From: Echria macrotheca
Taxonomy: Eukaryota; Ascomycota; Sordariomycetes; Sordariales; Schizotheciaceae
DNA length: 64,000 nucleotides
Reading direction: 5' to 3'
NCBI GenBank assembly: GCA_030411725.1
Contig: MU839834.1
Location: forward strand, 1,650,427-1,714,426
Positions 1 through 10,844 of the stretch are shown piece after piece. Under the pieces are notes generated by a model. The model did no database searches. It was given only the letters and a program-made list of their open reading frames with translations, and had not been told where the DNA came from. The position numbers were made by a program, and so were the translations under genes. How positions within the stretch are numbered: the stretch's first letter is position 1; every line of letters starts with the position of its first letter.

Positions 1-58
1 AGAAATTAGTCGCTCGTCGACGTATCGAGCGCTGTCTGTTTCATCGCGATGCCGCCGC

Positions 59-1456
59 TTACGACTGCGCACACTGCACCCGTTCAGCCTGGGGCTCGTC
101 ATCTTCCTCCATAGGGTCGCCGCCGAAGCCCTTTGAGTTCGCGTCAACGTCCTCAAGATCGGCGGGTTCCGTAACCGTGTCGGTCGGCGGGACATTGATC
201 AACGTCGGAGGAGGCAAAATCTTCCGGAGCGCATCATACGCAGCGGGGTCTTGCGTCCAGCCCTTCTCAGGGAACTTGACGGTAAACTGGATGTACATGT
301 TGCCGTAATCGTGGTGGCGGTAAGACGGCATGCCTTGTCCACGGATCATCTTGACGGTATCTGTTAACTCTAGTTAGTCATGTCCCGATACTCGCAAGAA
401 TTGTATACGTACTATGCCCGATGGCCTCGCCAGGGAGAATCTCAACAGCCAACCACCGGTCATCCAAGTGCTCGATGTAGATGGTACCACCAGCAAGGGC
501 GGTGACCAGTTCAATCTCGGCATGGTAAAGGAGATCGTCGTCACGACGGGTGAATCTGGGGTGCGGCTTCTGCTCGATCTGGAAGATCACATCGCCAGCA
601 ATGATGCCCGGCGCCTGGTCTCCCTCTCCGCGGAACTCAATCTTGGTGCCACTCTTGACGCCACGATCAACATGGACGTGGAGCACCTTACGGTCGACCA
701 CTGTCTTTTTGCCGCCGCAGTTCTTGCACCGGTCCTTATCCTTGAAGATCTCGCCCTCGCCATTGCAGTCGGGGCAAACAGTCTGGAAGCGCTGGATCAT
801 GGGACCCATCTGGCGCATCATCGTCTTCATACCGTGACCATCGCAACCGGTACATTTCCTGACAGCGCCCTCCTTGCCGCCGCGACCCTCGCACCTCGGG
901 CAGATGATGGAGCGCTGCAAGGCCAGCTTGGAGACCTTACCGCGATAGATGTCCTCGAGGGAGACGTTATGAGTGTGGAAGATAGTCTTGGCCTTCTGGG
1001 GACCACGGTTCGAGTTCATTCCGCTAAACATGCCGCCGAGACCGCCGCCGAAGCTGCCACCGCCGAAGAACTGAGCGAAGAGGTCCTCGGCCGCCATGCC
1101 TCCGCCACCAGCACCACCTTCAAGGCCGGCCTCGCCATACTGATCGTAAAGTGCGCGCTTATTGCTGTCGGAGAGGATCTCGTAAGCATGTGAGATCTCC
1201 TTGAACTTCTCCTCGGCCGCGGGGTTATGCGCATTCTTGTCTAGAAACGAAGTCAGTGACATGTAAAACAGCACAGCGGAAGAAGGGAAGCGTACCAGGA
1301 TGGTACTTCAGGGCGCCGGTCTTGTAAGCCTTCTTCAACTCTTGCTCGGTCGCATTCGGCGAAACCTAGTCATTGGTTAGAAACAGCGGTCGGCGAGCAT
1401 TGTTCAGCGGGTATTCTTACGCCGAGGATGTCGTAAAATTTCGATTCTTTGACCAT
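59..1456 (-). CDS. ydj1: Type I (class A) DnaJ/Hsp40 co-chaperone, Ydj1/Mas5-like
   Basis: Four exons: 1421-1456, 1296-1365, 413-1240 and 59-360, giving 411 aa. Visible in order are a J domain with the HPD triad at residues 34-36 (split by intron 2), a G/F-rich linker near 70-110, and a cysteine-rich zinc domain from about 149 to 212 with four CxxC modules (CPRCEGRG, CTGCDGHG, CPDCNGEG, CKNCGG). The C-terminal substrate-binding domains follow. The protein ends in CAQS, a CaaX box, so it is probably farnesylated and partly bound to ER or mitochondrial surfaces, as yeast Ydj1 is. The family stimulates Hsp70 ATPase and hands over clients. All three introns keep the frame and restore family sequence (YHP|DKN, IGH|NTVK). 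The gene is divergent from the CstF-64-like gene. Identity is secure; the start is the only ATG giving a canonical MVKESKFYDILG opening. Confidence 0.95.
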
Positions 1457-3016
1457 GATGACGGCCTAGAAGACTGGGTTGTATGGAAAGAAGTAATTGG
1501 TGTAGCCGAAAAGTAGCGCGACTCGGACTCGAAGGAGGTTAGTCGACCTACGCAGTTCGGGTCAATAACTTTCGGGCACGGAGGAAGAAAGCAGAAGAAC
1601 AGGGAACTTGGTAAAAACGAAGAGGTTTTGAGAAACGACGGGCGGCCTAGGTTTGACGGCGCCCTCTCGGGCAAGAAACCGTGCAGATGTCTGCGGGGGA
1701 GCCGACAAGGCAAGGCAAGGAGAACAAGGCGAACCTACCGAAAGAAAGAAGATTGCGCACCAAGTGCCCTGACGAGCAAGCGGGTTCGGGTATGTACAGA
1801 CTGATCTTTGACTCTGTGCGCGATAATGTCTCGAAAGGTTGTGGGAAGGGTCGAAGACTCGGTGATTTGGAGTTGAAATACCTGGCGAAGTACGGATTCC
1901 TGGGAAGCTTACAAAATGCAGGTGCGCAATGGAACAGAGTGGGAGGCTGAAATTCTCGAGATTCCAACTCGTCGCCTTCCCCTCAGCCCCTCCTGATGGA
2001 AAGCCGTCGAAGACGCTAGAGTGTGGCTGGCAAGGTTAGTCCGGTACTTGCTGCAAGGGTGCCCCACTTATGATTTTCCCATCGCTTTCCGCAGCATTCT
2101 GGAGGCTTCCCCACAGGTACCACGGTCAATTTCTCGTCCAATCTTAACAGATACCCCAGCGTCTCAGCCTCAGGGAACTCAAATGGAATCTGCATTGGCC
2201 CAGACTCCCCATGGGACCAGTGGCTAGTGCGGACCCGCAAGCCAACCCAGCGGTCCAGTTCTGGAGCGTCTGTCAGCCGGGAACATATTCACCTAGAAGT
2301 AGCACCTCATCAGTTCCCAACAAACGGACTTTTGGCGAGTCTAAATACGATCAAGGTGCAGCTACCTTGAGTATATGCACACGCGACATCTAGCGCATGT
2401 TTTTATTTGCTTCGCAGGCGCTGAGAAGCACCGGCGGCGTTTTGTCAGACCGGCCTATGACGCTGTCCAAAGTACCGACCTATGAACCATTCATGGACTC
2501 CGCGAAGACGGACGTCACATCCAGGCCTTTTTTCCGCGCCGCGCCCCCCGTCCACGGAGCACGTCTTCTCGGCAGCTTGTTACCATTAAATAATGTCCAA
2601 AACACCACGACATCCACCTCGCGAACCTCACGGGCGAAGCCATTGAGGCTGCTGCTAGGAGAAGACAACTGAAAAAAGGGGGCAGACTCGAAAGGGATCC
2701 ACAATCGCTTTGGTAGTCTATCGTACTTCCCTTGGAGAAAAGAATCCATTGTTGTCCCTCATCATCGTCCCGTCTCCTTTCTGCTTGCGGTTTCCGTCCC
2801 AAAGTCCACCAACTCGTCGCCGAGGTGATTGACGCTTTCCATCCGGTATTAGAGGGGGCAATAAGCTCTAAGAAGAAAAAATCTGGTGCTGGCTCGCCTT
2901 GTTCCTCCTCTTTGTGGAAATATCTTTTTGCTTGACAGAACAACAACATATAGAGACTGGTGACGGACGGCATCCAACCGAGGACAGAAGCTGGACAGGA
3001 CGCTTTTGACTTCACG
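1457..3016. other. Intergenic, divergent promoter region
   Basis: Shared upstream region of the DnaJ gene (-) and the CstF-64-like gene (+). I see no convincing coding exon, RNA gene or repeat. The short open frames here have neither conserved motifs nor consistent splice partners. Confidence 0.6.
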
Positions 3017-4156
3017 ATGTCAAGCAGACAACCATCGCGGGTGGTGTTCATAGGGAATATTCCCTATGGTGAGGACCCTGATAGCCCCTGCACCACAAAG
3101 CAACAACAAAGCTGACGCTCTACTCTTCACAGGACTTACCGAGGAGCAAATTACAGAGATATTCAGTGCTGCCGGGAGAGTTGTCAACCTGAGGCTGGTA
3201 TACGACCGGGAGACCGGCCGGCCCAAGGGGTTTGGCTTCGCCGAATTCCCAGATTATGGTCAGTACACCTGTTCCTTCCTCTTCTGTCCGTTCCAATTAT
3301 CGCACCCATCACGACTGACATCACTTTCTCTCGTCCAGACTCCGCCGCCTCTGCTGTCCGAAACCTCAACGATCACGAAGTTATGGGTCGCAAGTTGCGC
3401 GTCGACTTCAGCAGCGAGCAGGCGACTACCGAGGACGACCGCGATCGCGCGGTAAGCAGCCCTTCTCCCAGAAGAATAATAAAATCGACATTGAACTGAC
3501 AAGGGACTCCCTCTCCGCAGGCCGCCGCCTCTGCCTCCAACCCCCAGAGCTACAACCCCCAGCCGACTAACGGCGCCGGCGCGCAGCCTTCTGGCGGCTC
3601 CTCCACGCTTCCCCCGCTCCCGCAGGGCCAGGACCTCCCGCCCGGCATGTCCTGCACCGACGCCATCTCCCGCACACTTAACACGCTGCCGCCCGCCCAG
3701 CTCCTAGACACGCTGCAGCAGGTCCAAGCCATGGCGACCAACGACCCCGCGCGCCTGACGGAGCTCTTCCACCAGGCGCCCCAGCTTTCGTACGCCGTCT
3801 TCCAGGCCATGCTGCTCCTAGGCCTCGTCCGTCCCGAGGCGATAAACTCGGTCCTCGAGAACCCCGCCGACGCAGCAGCGCCCCCGCCTGCTCCTGCTGC
3901 GCAGCCCTACGGAGGATACCCCGGGGCCACCGGCACCCCGCCCGTCGCCGGTGACTACTACCCACCCCCCGTGGTACCGAGCCCCGTCCCGAATGCCCCC
4001 GTCGCTGCACCCCCGGCTCCGCAGGGGCAGGACCCCGAGGCGCTGATGAGAGCGGTCATGGAGCTGCCACAGGAGACAATCGACCAGCTCCCTGAGGCCG
4101 AGCGCGCGCAGATCATGGCTCTGCGCGCGAGCTACGGTCACCAGGCGCGGCGCTGA
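3017..4156 (+). CDS. Cleavage stimulation factor subunit 2 (CstF-64/Rna15-like)
   Basis: Exons 3017-3068, 3133-3258, 3339-3451 and 3521-4156 give 308 aa. An N-terminal RRM (about residues 8-85) shows RNP2 VFIGNI and RNP1 KGFGFAEF. A hinge follows around residues 140-215 (CTDAISRTLNTLPPAQLLDT and on), then a Pro/Ala-rich linker, then the C-terminal helical domain (LPQETIDQLPEAERAQIMAL). That order is the CSTF2/Rna15 order. In the family the RRM binds U/GU-rich sequence downstream of poly(A) sites, the hinge binds CstF-77/Rna14, and the C-terminal domain contacts Pcf11; the complex acts in the nucleus. The first splice regenerates NIPYG|LTEEQ and the second PDY|DSAAS, both typical of the family. 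It is shorter than human CSTF2, as fungal members are. It converges on the CorA-type gene 1.5 kb away. Confidence 0.93.
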
Positions 4157-5615
4157 ATACCTTGGCTTATACTCTAACTCTCGCAATTTTCCGGGTTTTG
4201 TACTTCCCTGAACCATAAGGCGTTACGGGTAGGGACTGGTTGGGACATGTTCAGCGGAAATTTTTGACCTGAAGGGAGGAGGGAGCAGGAAAACCGTACA
4301 ACAGGGAGAGCTATTCAGGGAGCCGTGGTATCCAGGATGGGTCTTGGTCGTTCGTCGCTAGATAGATAGCATTCCATGGATATGAAATACCAGAGGCCAA
4401 GACAGCATCGATCAAGTAGTTCATCGGTGAAGCAATGTGGTCGTTGACAGACTCCGTTTGTGTATATTCCAGCAAAACCTGGACGTTTACCATGTCTCTC
4501 AAGCAGCAGCAGATCTACTGCCGGCCACCACCCCGTCACCTTGCTACGTAACACACGAATTCGGTGATATCGAGCCGCCAATGGACAACAAACACCCTGG
4601 AACTAGCCCCAGCCACTGTTTAACTAGTTCTAGGTAGTTACCGTCCCTGCTGCGATCGACCTGCCTAGATTTCCAGACATAGATACATATCTCTTAGTTA
4701 TAAATATCCATCATCTATATCCATCGATATCCATCCCGGCCGGCTGGACAACCTTCTCTTGACGAACGAGGAGACAATCCCACGAGGACCTGGCCGTCGG
4801 TCTTGTGGTAATTACCAACCCTATCTTAACAACTTAACTAGATAGGTATACACAGGTATTGTGCAAGTACAAAGTTCCGCATGGTATCTAGACCCTCATA
4901 AACGTAAAGAGGGAGGGGCCCTCCCTCCCTCTTTGGATATAACCCTTGCGCCTGGCGGCGGCGGGAGACAAATAATGTCTCCCTTTCACTCAGTCAGTGT
5001 TACGGTTTTCTCCTGTTCCCTGCACCGTACGTAGGCGACTCAGATGAGATATATCACCACCTCACCAAGGCTCCGGCAAAGTGACCAGCTGTCCAGTTGT
5101 CTAATGAGTTGTTAAGCTAAAGTCCCCCAGCATTAGACGACACCTTATAGCCTTATGGTGGCTCGTCATGACGGGAACTTTCTATCCACCTAGATATCTA
5201 GCGCGAGGGCCTACACCAACACTCAGTTACGATAGTTCTCCATTACGATTAGGATGGCCGGGGGCTGGATGTGGATAGCAAGTAACAAGGCCTTTTCGTG
5301 AATCATATTCAACAAACGCTATCGCATGCGCTATACAATGTAGCTGTATATACTACCTGGTCAAGCCGCTCGAATAACCCAGCATCCAACCGCATGTATG
5401 TACATTCGTCCCAAAGCAGATATGCTACCTTCACTGCTGGACAATGCTGGTTCCTGTGTGACCCTATTCTAAACCATACGAAAACCAAGGCACGCCACGT
5501 TTCCTTTCCTCGTGTCCAACGTGCACTACCGCCCCAAAACAGACTGGAATGCAAACTTTACGCAATATCCAGATATGTATACCCGAAAAAAGCCACTTTT
5601 CCACCCACGACACCA
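4157..5615. other. Intergenic, convergent 3' flanks
   Basis: Lies between the 3' ends of the CstF-64-like and CorA-type genes. It contains a perfect short inverted repeat at 4906-4934 (listed separately) and AT-rich stretches around 4680-4740. No coding exon or RNA gene is recognisable. Confidence 0.6.
4906..4934. repeat. Perfect 12-bp inverted repeat with 5-nt spacer
   Basis: The left arm AAAGAGGGAGGG and right arm CCCTCCCTCTTT are exact reverse complements separated by GCCCT. One strand of each arm is purely purine. It sits about 750 bp past the CstF-64-like stop and 680 bp beyond the CorA-type stop. It could form a hairpin in either transcript or be a palindromic binding site; nothing decides between these. 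Confidence 0.7.
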
Positions 5616-8220
5616 TTATACAATGTTATACACCCGCTTCGCGACCAGATAGCAGGCTGTGCCGAAAAGCGCCAACGAGGCTGTAATCAGGACGAAATAC
5701 CTCAGGTCGCCTTCGCCGTCTTGTCCCGGGACCCAGACGTTCATTCCCCAGAGGCCGGTAACGATATTCATGGGCATCACTATGGTTCCGAGAACCGTGA
5801 GCTTACCCAGAGTATCGGCCGTCTGTTCTTGTCGCTCGTTCATTCGGATGTTTATCTGAGCGAGGTAGTTGGCGTGTGACCGCGCAAGAATCCTACGCCG
5901 CAGTTAGTATATAGAAAGGTGACTCAGAAACTAAGAAAACCTACTTTTCGTAGTGGCTCAAGTTCGACGTCATGGTAACAATATGATCCTGAATGTCACC
6001 TAGGTAAAACCCAATCTCTGACCTTGGCGCCACCTCCCAGTGTTCGTTGCATCGCTTCGCAAAACCCTTGATGACATCGGCCTTGCTCCCAAGCAGCCGG
6101 TAGAGCGACATGACCTTCTTCCGGCAGTCTCCCACACGCCTAAGCATATTACGACCCGCATCGGCCGACGAGGCGTCATTAGCAGCATATTTCTGATCGT
6201 CCTTCTCGTTGGCCGCATCGCTGGAATGCATTTTTAGGATTGCATCATCGATGTCGTCGACTTCGTCCTCAATATTGTGAATCAGAGGCTCAAAAACATC
6301 CGTGATGTCGTCAATAATAGCATATGAGATCCAGTCAGATGAAAGGATCATGTAGTCGCTGAGTTGTCGAATCCGTCTCCGAACATTGGCTGGGTGAGGT
6401 GTCACCGAGAAATGGAAGCTCAGGACGCCTTCCCGGAAGACGACCACATACACGTTGACCGGTTCCAGAAAGTTCTCGCTCGTCGCGTCTTGGTCGAATG
6501 ATCGGTAATTAACAAAGTAGTAGTGACGAAACAGCTCAACCTTCTCCCGCTGCTCCTGTACCATGATGTCCTCGGCCGTGAGAGGGTGTATACCAAAGGC
6601 CTTGGAGATAACTTTCATCTCGGCTTCGGTAGGACTGAGAACATCTAGCCACCACACGGGCCGGTCGCCGTACTTGGGTGGTTTGGGCTCCTTCGGAGGC
6701 TTCACCGGCTTTGGGGATGTGATACGGTCGGGCGATTTAAACAGGTCGGGAGATTTGGCGTCCATCGGGGTGGTCTTGTTAGAATTCGACGACGTGACCG
6801 GAGGGTCTCCGTTATTAAAATGGCCGTGGTCGTGACGCGCATCGAAGTAGCTCTGATGGGCGGCTGCGAGCGAGGGTTGCCGGCTGGGAACCTGGGGATT
6901 GCCAGTCTGCGCCGAGAGTACCTGTTGCAAGCCGATAGGGTGCCCTTCATCTTCAGACTCGCTATCGGAGGAGTCGGAAAGGAGGGGCGGATCGGGAATG
7001 AAGAGTTCCTTGAATGTTCCTCCAGGTTGAACCAGCTCCGAAATCGTTTGGCTATGTATCGTTGTCTCGAATTCCTCGTTGAAGTACGTGAAGCGGTAGG
7101 GCGCATCCTCCTCGGCCCGGAACCAGCCGCGATGAACGGGCCGTAGCCTACCGTTGACCAACTGAGGCTCCGCGATCTTCTTGGCCCGCCGCTCCTCACT
7201 GCGACCTTCCTTCTCGAATCGGCTCCATTCGTCAAGGATGCGAAGATCCGGCCACTTACGCCGTCTCCTTCTTGACCTTGTTCGCTCCATGGTGGCATCC
7301 CGCTCCGTTTCCTCATCTGCGATGTCGGAGAGTCCTCCCTGAGGGAAGCAAACGTCTGTCTCGGGTCCCCGCGTGATTGTATTCCGCCGCTCGAGAGAGG
7401 GCGAAAACTTGGGCGCCTCTTCAGCTTCACTTTCGTCGTCCTCACCAAATCTCTCAGGCGATTGCTGGCCGGCCTCAAGGTCATCCCGGAGCATCACATC
7501 CCCAAAGCTCATATCCATCCGGTCCGAGGCCCGCATGGTGGGCGTGCCTGGCACCGATGGAGGAAAATTGACATTGTAGTTGTCCGAAGCGCTCGTGAAT
7601 GCAGGAAGTTTCCTGCGACTGCTTGCCCGGCTTGAATCACGACGACTAGCCGGTCCGCTCCGTCTGGGGAGCTCGTTTGCCCCGTGGCCGCTAAACGTCT
7701 CGGCTCGTTGAAACATGGAGCTGGAGAGAAGAGGTGCTCGTTCGTCCCATGACGACTCGGGTCTCGCTTCGTCGACAACTTCGCTGGACACAACAGTTTT
7801 CAACCTGCTCCCTGTTTGCGGCGGAAATGTGCTGCTCGTGTTCATTATGGACTGTCGCCGAGGTCTCATAAAGGGCTGCTGTTCCCTATTTGAGTAGATG
7901 TCAGCCCGGCTCTCTAGTGATTTTGCTCAGACCTACCTGTGGTCGAGCAGCGCCTCGCTGTCGATGCTGGTGGTGCTCAGGTTGTCGCTGGGCCTAGCAT
8001 AGAAACCTCCACCTTCCTCGCCCATACTCTCGTTGTTCAAGGTATCCCGGGCGATGTCGTCTCCCGCTACAGCAAATGACTTTCTCCTGGACTTCTTCTT
8101 CTTGCCGCCCCTATGATTCTTCCTCCTTCGTGGCGGGTGGGCAGCTGGAGGCCGAGCCGGAGCCGCACTCGAAGGCCGAGCATCCGGAGGCACACCAGAT
8201 GGGCCTCTAGCCGAATCCAT
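5616..8220 (-). CDS. CorA-family magnesium transporter, fungal Mnr2/Alr-like
   Basis: Exons 7937-8220, 5945-7885 and 5616-5892 give 833 aa. The long N-terminal half is cytosolic in character, with Ser/Arg-rich and acidic patches. The CorA core begins around residue 470 (RPVWWLDVLSPTEAEM) and continues with HPLTAEDI. Two C-terminal membrane segments enclose the signature Gly-Met-Asn at about residues 791-793 (GLWGMNVW), followed by YFVLITASLALFGTACYLVA. The GMN loop is the selectivity element of this channel family. Introns are 51 and 52 nt and both restore the frame (DHR|EQQP, HYEK|ILARSHANYL). Length and the large N-terminal extension resemble yeast Mnr2/Alr1, so vacuolar or plasma-membrane Mg2+ movement is likely; which of the two cannot be told. 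An alternative ATG at 8238 would add six residues. Confidence 0.93.
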
Positions 8221-9767
8221 TGTGAAGGTCAGGGCCACACCGATGGCCGGCTATCCGCAGTTTCGGGGTGGTTCGTTAGGCAGGACAATCGTGACTGCGT
8301 CGCCAAGCGAAGCTCTCCGCAGCAGCTTCGGACAAAGCGCCACGGGCACTGGTTCTGGGCGAAGCTAGCGGTAGCAAGGGGATGGGGTACTCATCCGAGC
8401 ACGGCAGCTAGCCCTGGAATGCGGATTCGACATCGACGGAGTGGCATGAAGTGCTGGTCCAATTCTCCGCGTCAGGAACAGGGTGAGGAAAAGGCACAAG
8501 TGGGTTGGCGGTTTTCGGGAGTGGCCCACTGGCGAGGCGGAATGACGTGAGTGCCTGTCGCGAGAGCTACCTCAACAGGGGTCTTGTATGGTCCCACGAG
8601 GGGGGTAAGTATGGAACAGGTCAGGCACTCGTTCGACCGAGACACAGTCCATCAGGGTACAGATGTTTGTTGGAATGGTACCCTCGGAACGTGGTTCTAG
8701 TAGTTATACGCCGAGGACTTAAAAAGCTCGAGGAAAGAGTTTTTGAAAGGAAAAATTCAGCTTGGAGCCAAGACCCCAAGAACCTGTGCGAGTGATGTCA
8801 ATGGACAGGCCGTCTCGACAGTTCACCACAGTGCACACTGTGGCAGACAGCTGAAAACGGCTGAAGGCGCCCTCTCATCGTCACAGTGGCAGGGTTTCCT
8901 CAACAGAAAGCGCCTGTGCGGGTTCAACGCCCAGCAGCGGGGTCTTCCGCAGCAGTGGCGTTTCTGGTCGACTTCCCGGTGCCGGTCAACCGCCAAAGTC
9001 AACGTTTCCATGGGGGAACAATCAGATCTCGGTGTCTCGATGGTTGAGACGGTAGTAGATCGACTGCAGTAGAAATAGACTCAGTCACTCTCACAGCATT
9101 CAACGACACATGAAGCTGACGGTCATTTGTTGGCTGTGATTCCTCTTACCCCTTGCTAAACGAACTTCGTCCAAAGTCCATGGGACAATTCGGTCATTCT
9201 TCATCAGAGCCCGCGATCTCGCAGCACATGTCACCTTTTCTTCGGCCATCCAGGCGCGCTCGTAATGCCTGTCCATAGGTAACCGGGTCAACAACGGGCA
9301 TGATTAGTCGAGGACTGCCTGGTCTTTTGGCTTGGCGTACAACGTTCCAGCAGCTTGAGGTACGGACCTCATGGAGTACTGTGTACTGTTAGAAGCTTTT
9401 TCGGATCTACCCGCTTAGGCGATTCCGTCATACGAGCTCTGCGATTCTCCAGCGTGTGCTCCTGCAACAACCCCGCAACAAGGATGGAAATTCTCAATCG
9501 TCCGAGCTTGTGAACCACCGAGTAGGTGGGTTTGCGGGGCCTGGCCGGAGCAATAGGCACACCGGAAGGAGGGGTGACAGCGGGTTCTCGGGAAGTATAA
9601 GTGAACAACTCCAGAAGAGGGGTTCCGAGGATATAGGTTAGGTAGCTATCTATACCATATTTATTTCTGCTCTCCTTGACTACATTCATACTCAATTGAT
9701 CTATTTGTATCCATTCCCTTCAGCTAAACCACCCAGCGTGTCCCCCTTTTCCAGAAACATCACAGAC
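8221..9767. other. Intergenic, divergent promoter region
   Basis: Separates the divergent CorA-type and DUF3237 genes. No conserved coding frame, RNA gene or repeat was recognised. Confidence 0.55.
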
Positions 9768-10503
9768 ATGTCAACCTCCGGCTTCCCCAAGCTCATCCCC
9801 GCCTTCACGGCATATGTATGATAGCATCCACATACCAAACACGCATAACAAACAGCAAAACTAACACCACCCTAAAAGATCGAGATCGACCCCCCTTCCG
9901 TCTTCGGCACGATCGCCCGCGGCAACCCGCTGAACCACGTCGTGATCCTCCCCTCGAGCACTATCAAGTCGGAGCCAGGCTACCCGATCCAGCTCGACGC
10001 GACCTTCGTCTCGGGCGGCGACTTTATCAAGGCCGACCCGGACGGCCGCCACGTCCGGCTCGAGGTCCAGAGCCTGGCCAAGGACAAGGCCACCGGCGGC
10101 TTCGTCCGCTTCAACTACACCGGCACCGTGTTCATGGGTGGTGCTGCGGGCAAGGTCCTCCGCGGTGATGCCGGCGCCGCTACGACCCCGTTTGGGGATG
10201 CTTGTTCGTCTTTCTCTCTTCTCTATTTAAACTCATGTGGACTAACTGACCCCCACCAGTCATGACGCCAATCTTTGAGACGGGTGTCCCGGAGCTGGCT
10301 GATATCCAAAATAAGATCTACGTAGGCGCCGGCCGCTTCGTCTTGGAATCGGGCAAGCCTGTTGCTGTTGAGTAAGTGTCTCCCTTCAACCACATGGCCC
10401 GGGTACCCTTTTAGTTATCACCTCTCCCGCGCCGGACCCAAGGCATCAAGCAAGGAACCCTGACACTTTTGGCAGGTACAAAATCAGCGAAGTCACTGCT
10501 TGA
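9768..10503 (+). CDS. DUF3237 family protein
   Basis: Exons 9768-9815, 9879-10203, 10260-10371 and 10476-10503 give 170 aa, a typical length for this small beta-barrel-like family. Recognisable features are the PSVFGTIARGNPLNHVVI opening segment, the conserved GGDFIKADPDGRHVRLEVQ, the VRFNYTG strand, and a C-terminal FMTPIFETG with VGAGRFVLESG. There is no signal peptide or membrane segment, so it is probably cytosolic. Function is unknown; members occur in bacteria and fungi without an assigned reaction. Each splice junction restores the family pattern (FGDA|FMTPIFETG, VAVE|YKISEV). The last exon encodes only eight residues plus the stop. The gene converges on the MOB gene, with 341 bp between stops. 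Confidence 0.88.
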
Positions 10504-10844
10504 AAACACTCGAATTTCCAGTATTCCACGCCCCACAGGCCTAGTATCTGTCGCCATCCGGTATGCTCGGGAGCCAAACACCGCTTCGTCCCCTTCTGGA
10601 TGTGGGAGCCCCTAGGGTGTATTATCTAGCCGTCCCTTTAGTATCAATCAGAGTCTCTCCAACATGCCAACCTCGTCGTGCCATATACAGCCGACACAAG
10701 CCAACAAACCAACAACATGCAAATATGACCCTGCCTTGCCCTCCAATTTCATGCCTATTCCCGAAACGCTTTGTTGGTAGTTTGTGTGTCAGACAAATAC
10801 AACATTGCTGGTGTAGATACGCTGGTTACGATTCTTGGTTGTAT
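10504..10844. other. Intergenic, convergent 3' flanks
   Basis: Short stretch between the stops of the DUF3237 and MOB genes. I see nothing in it beyond probable 3' UTR sequence. Confidence 0.6.

Noticed and set aside
1930..1970. Heat-shock-element-like TTC/GAG repeats upstream of the DnaJ gene
   Set aside because: Spacing does not fit the nGAAnnTTCn pattern; one unit is GAG and one gap is a single base.
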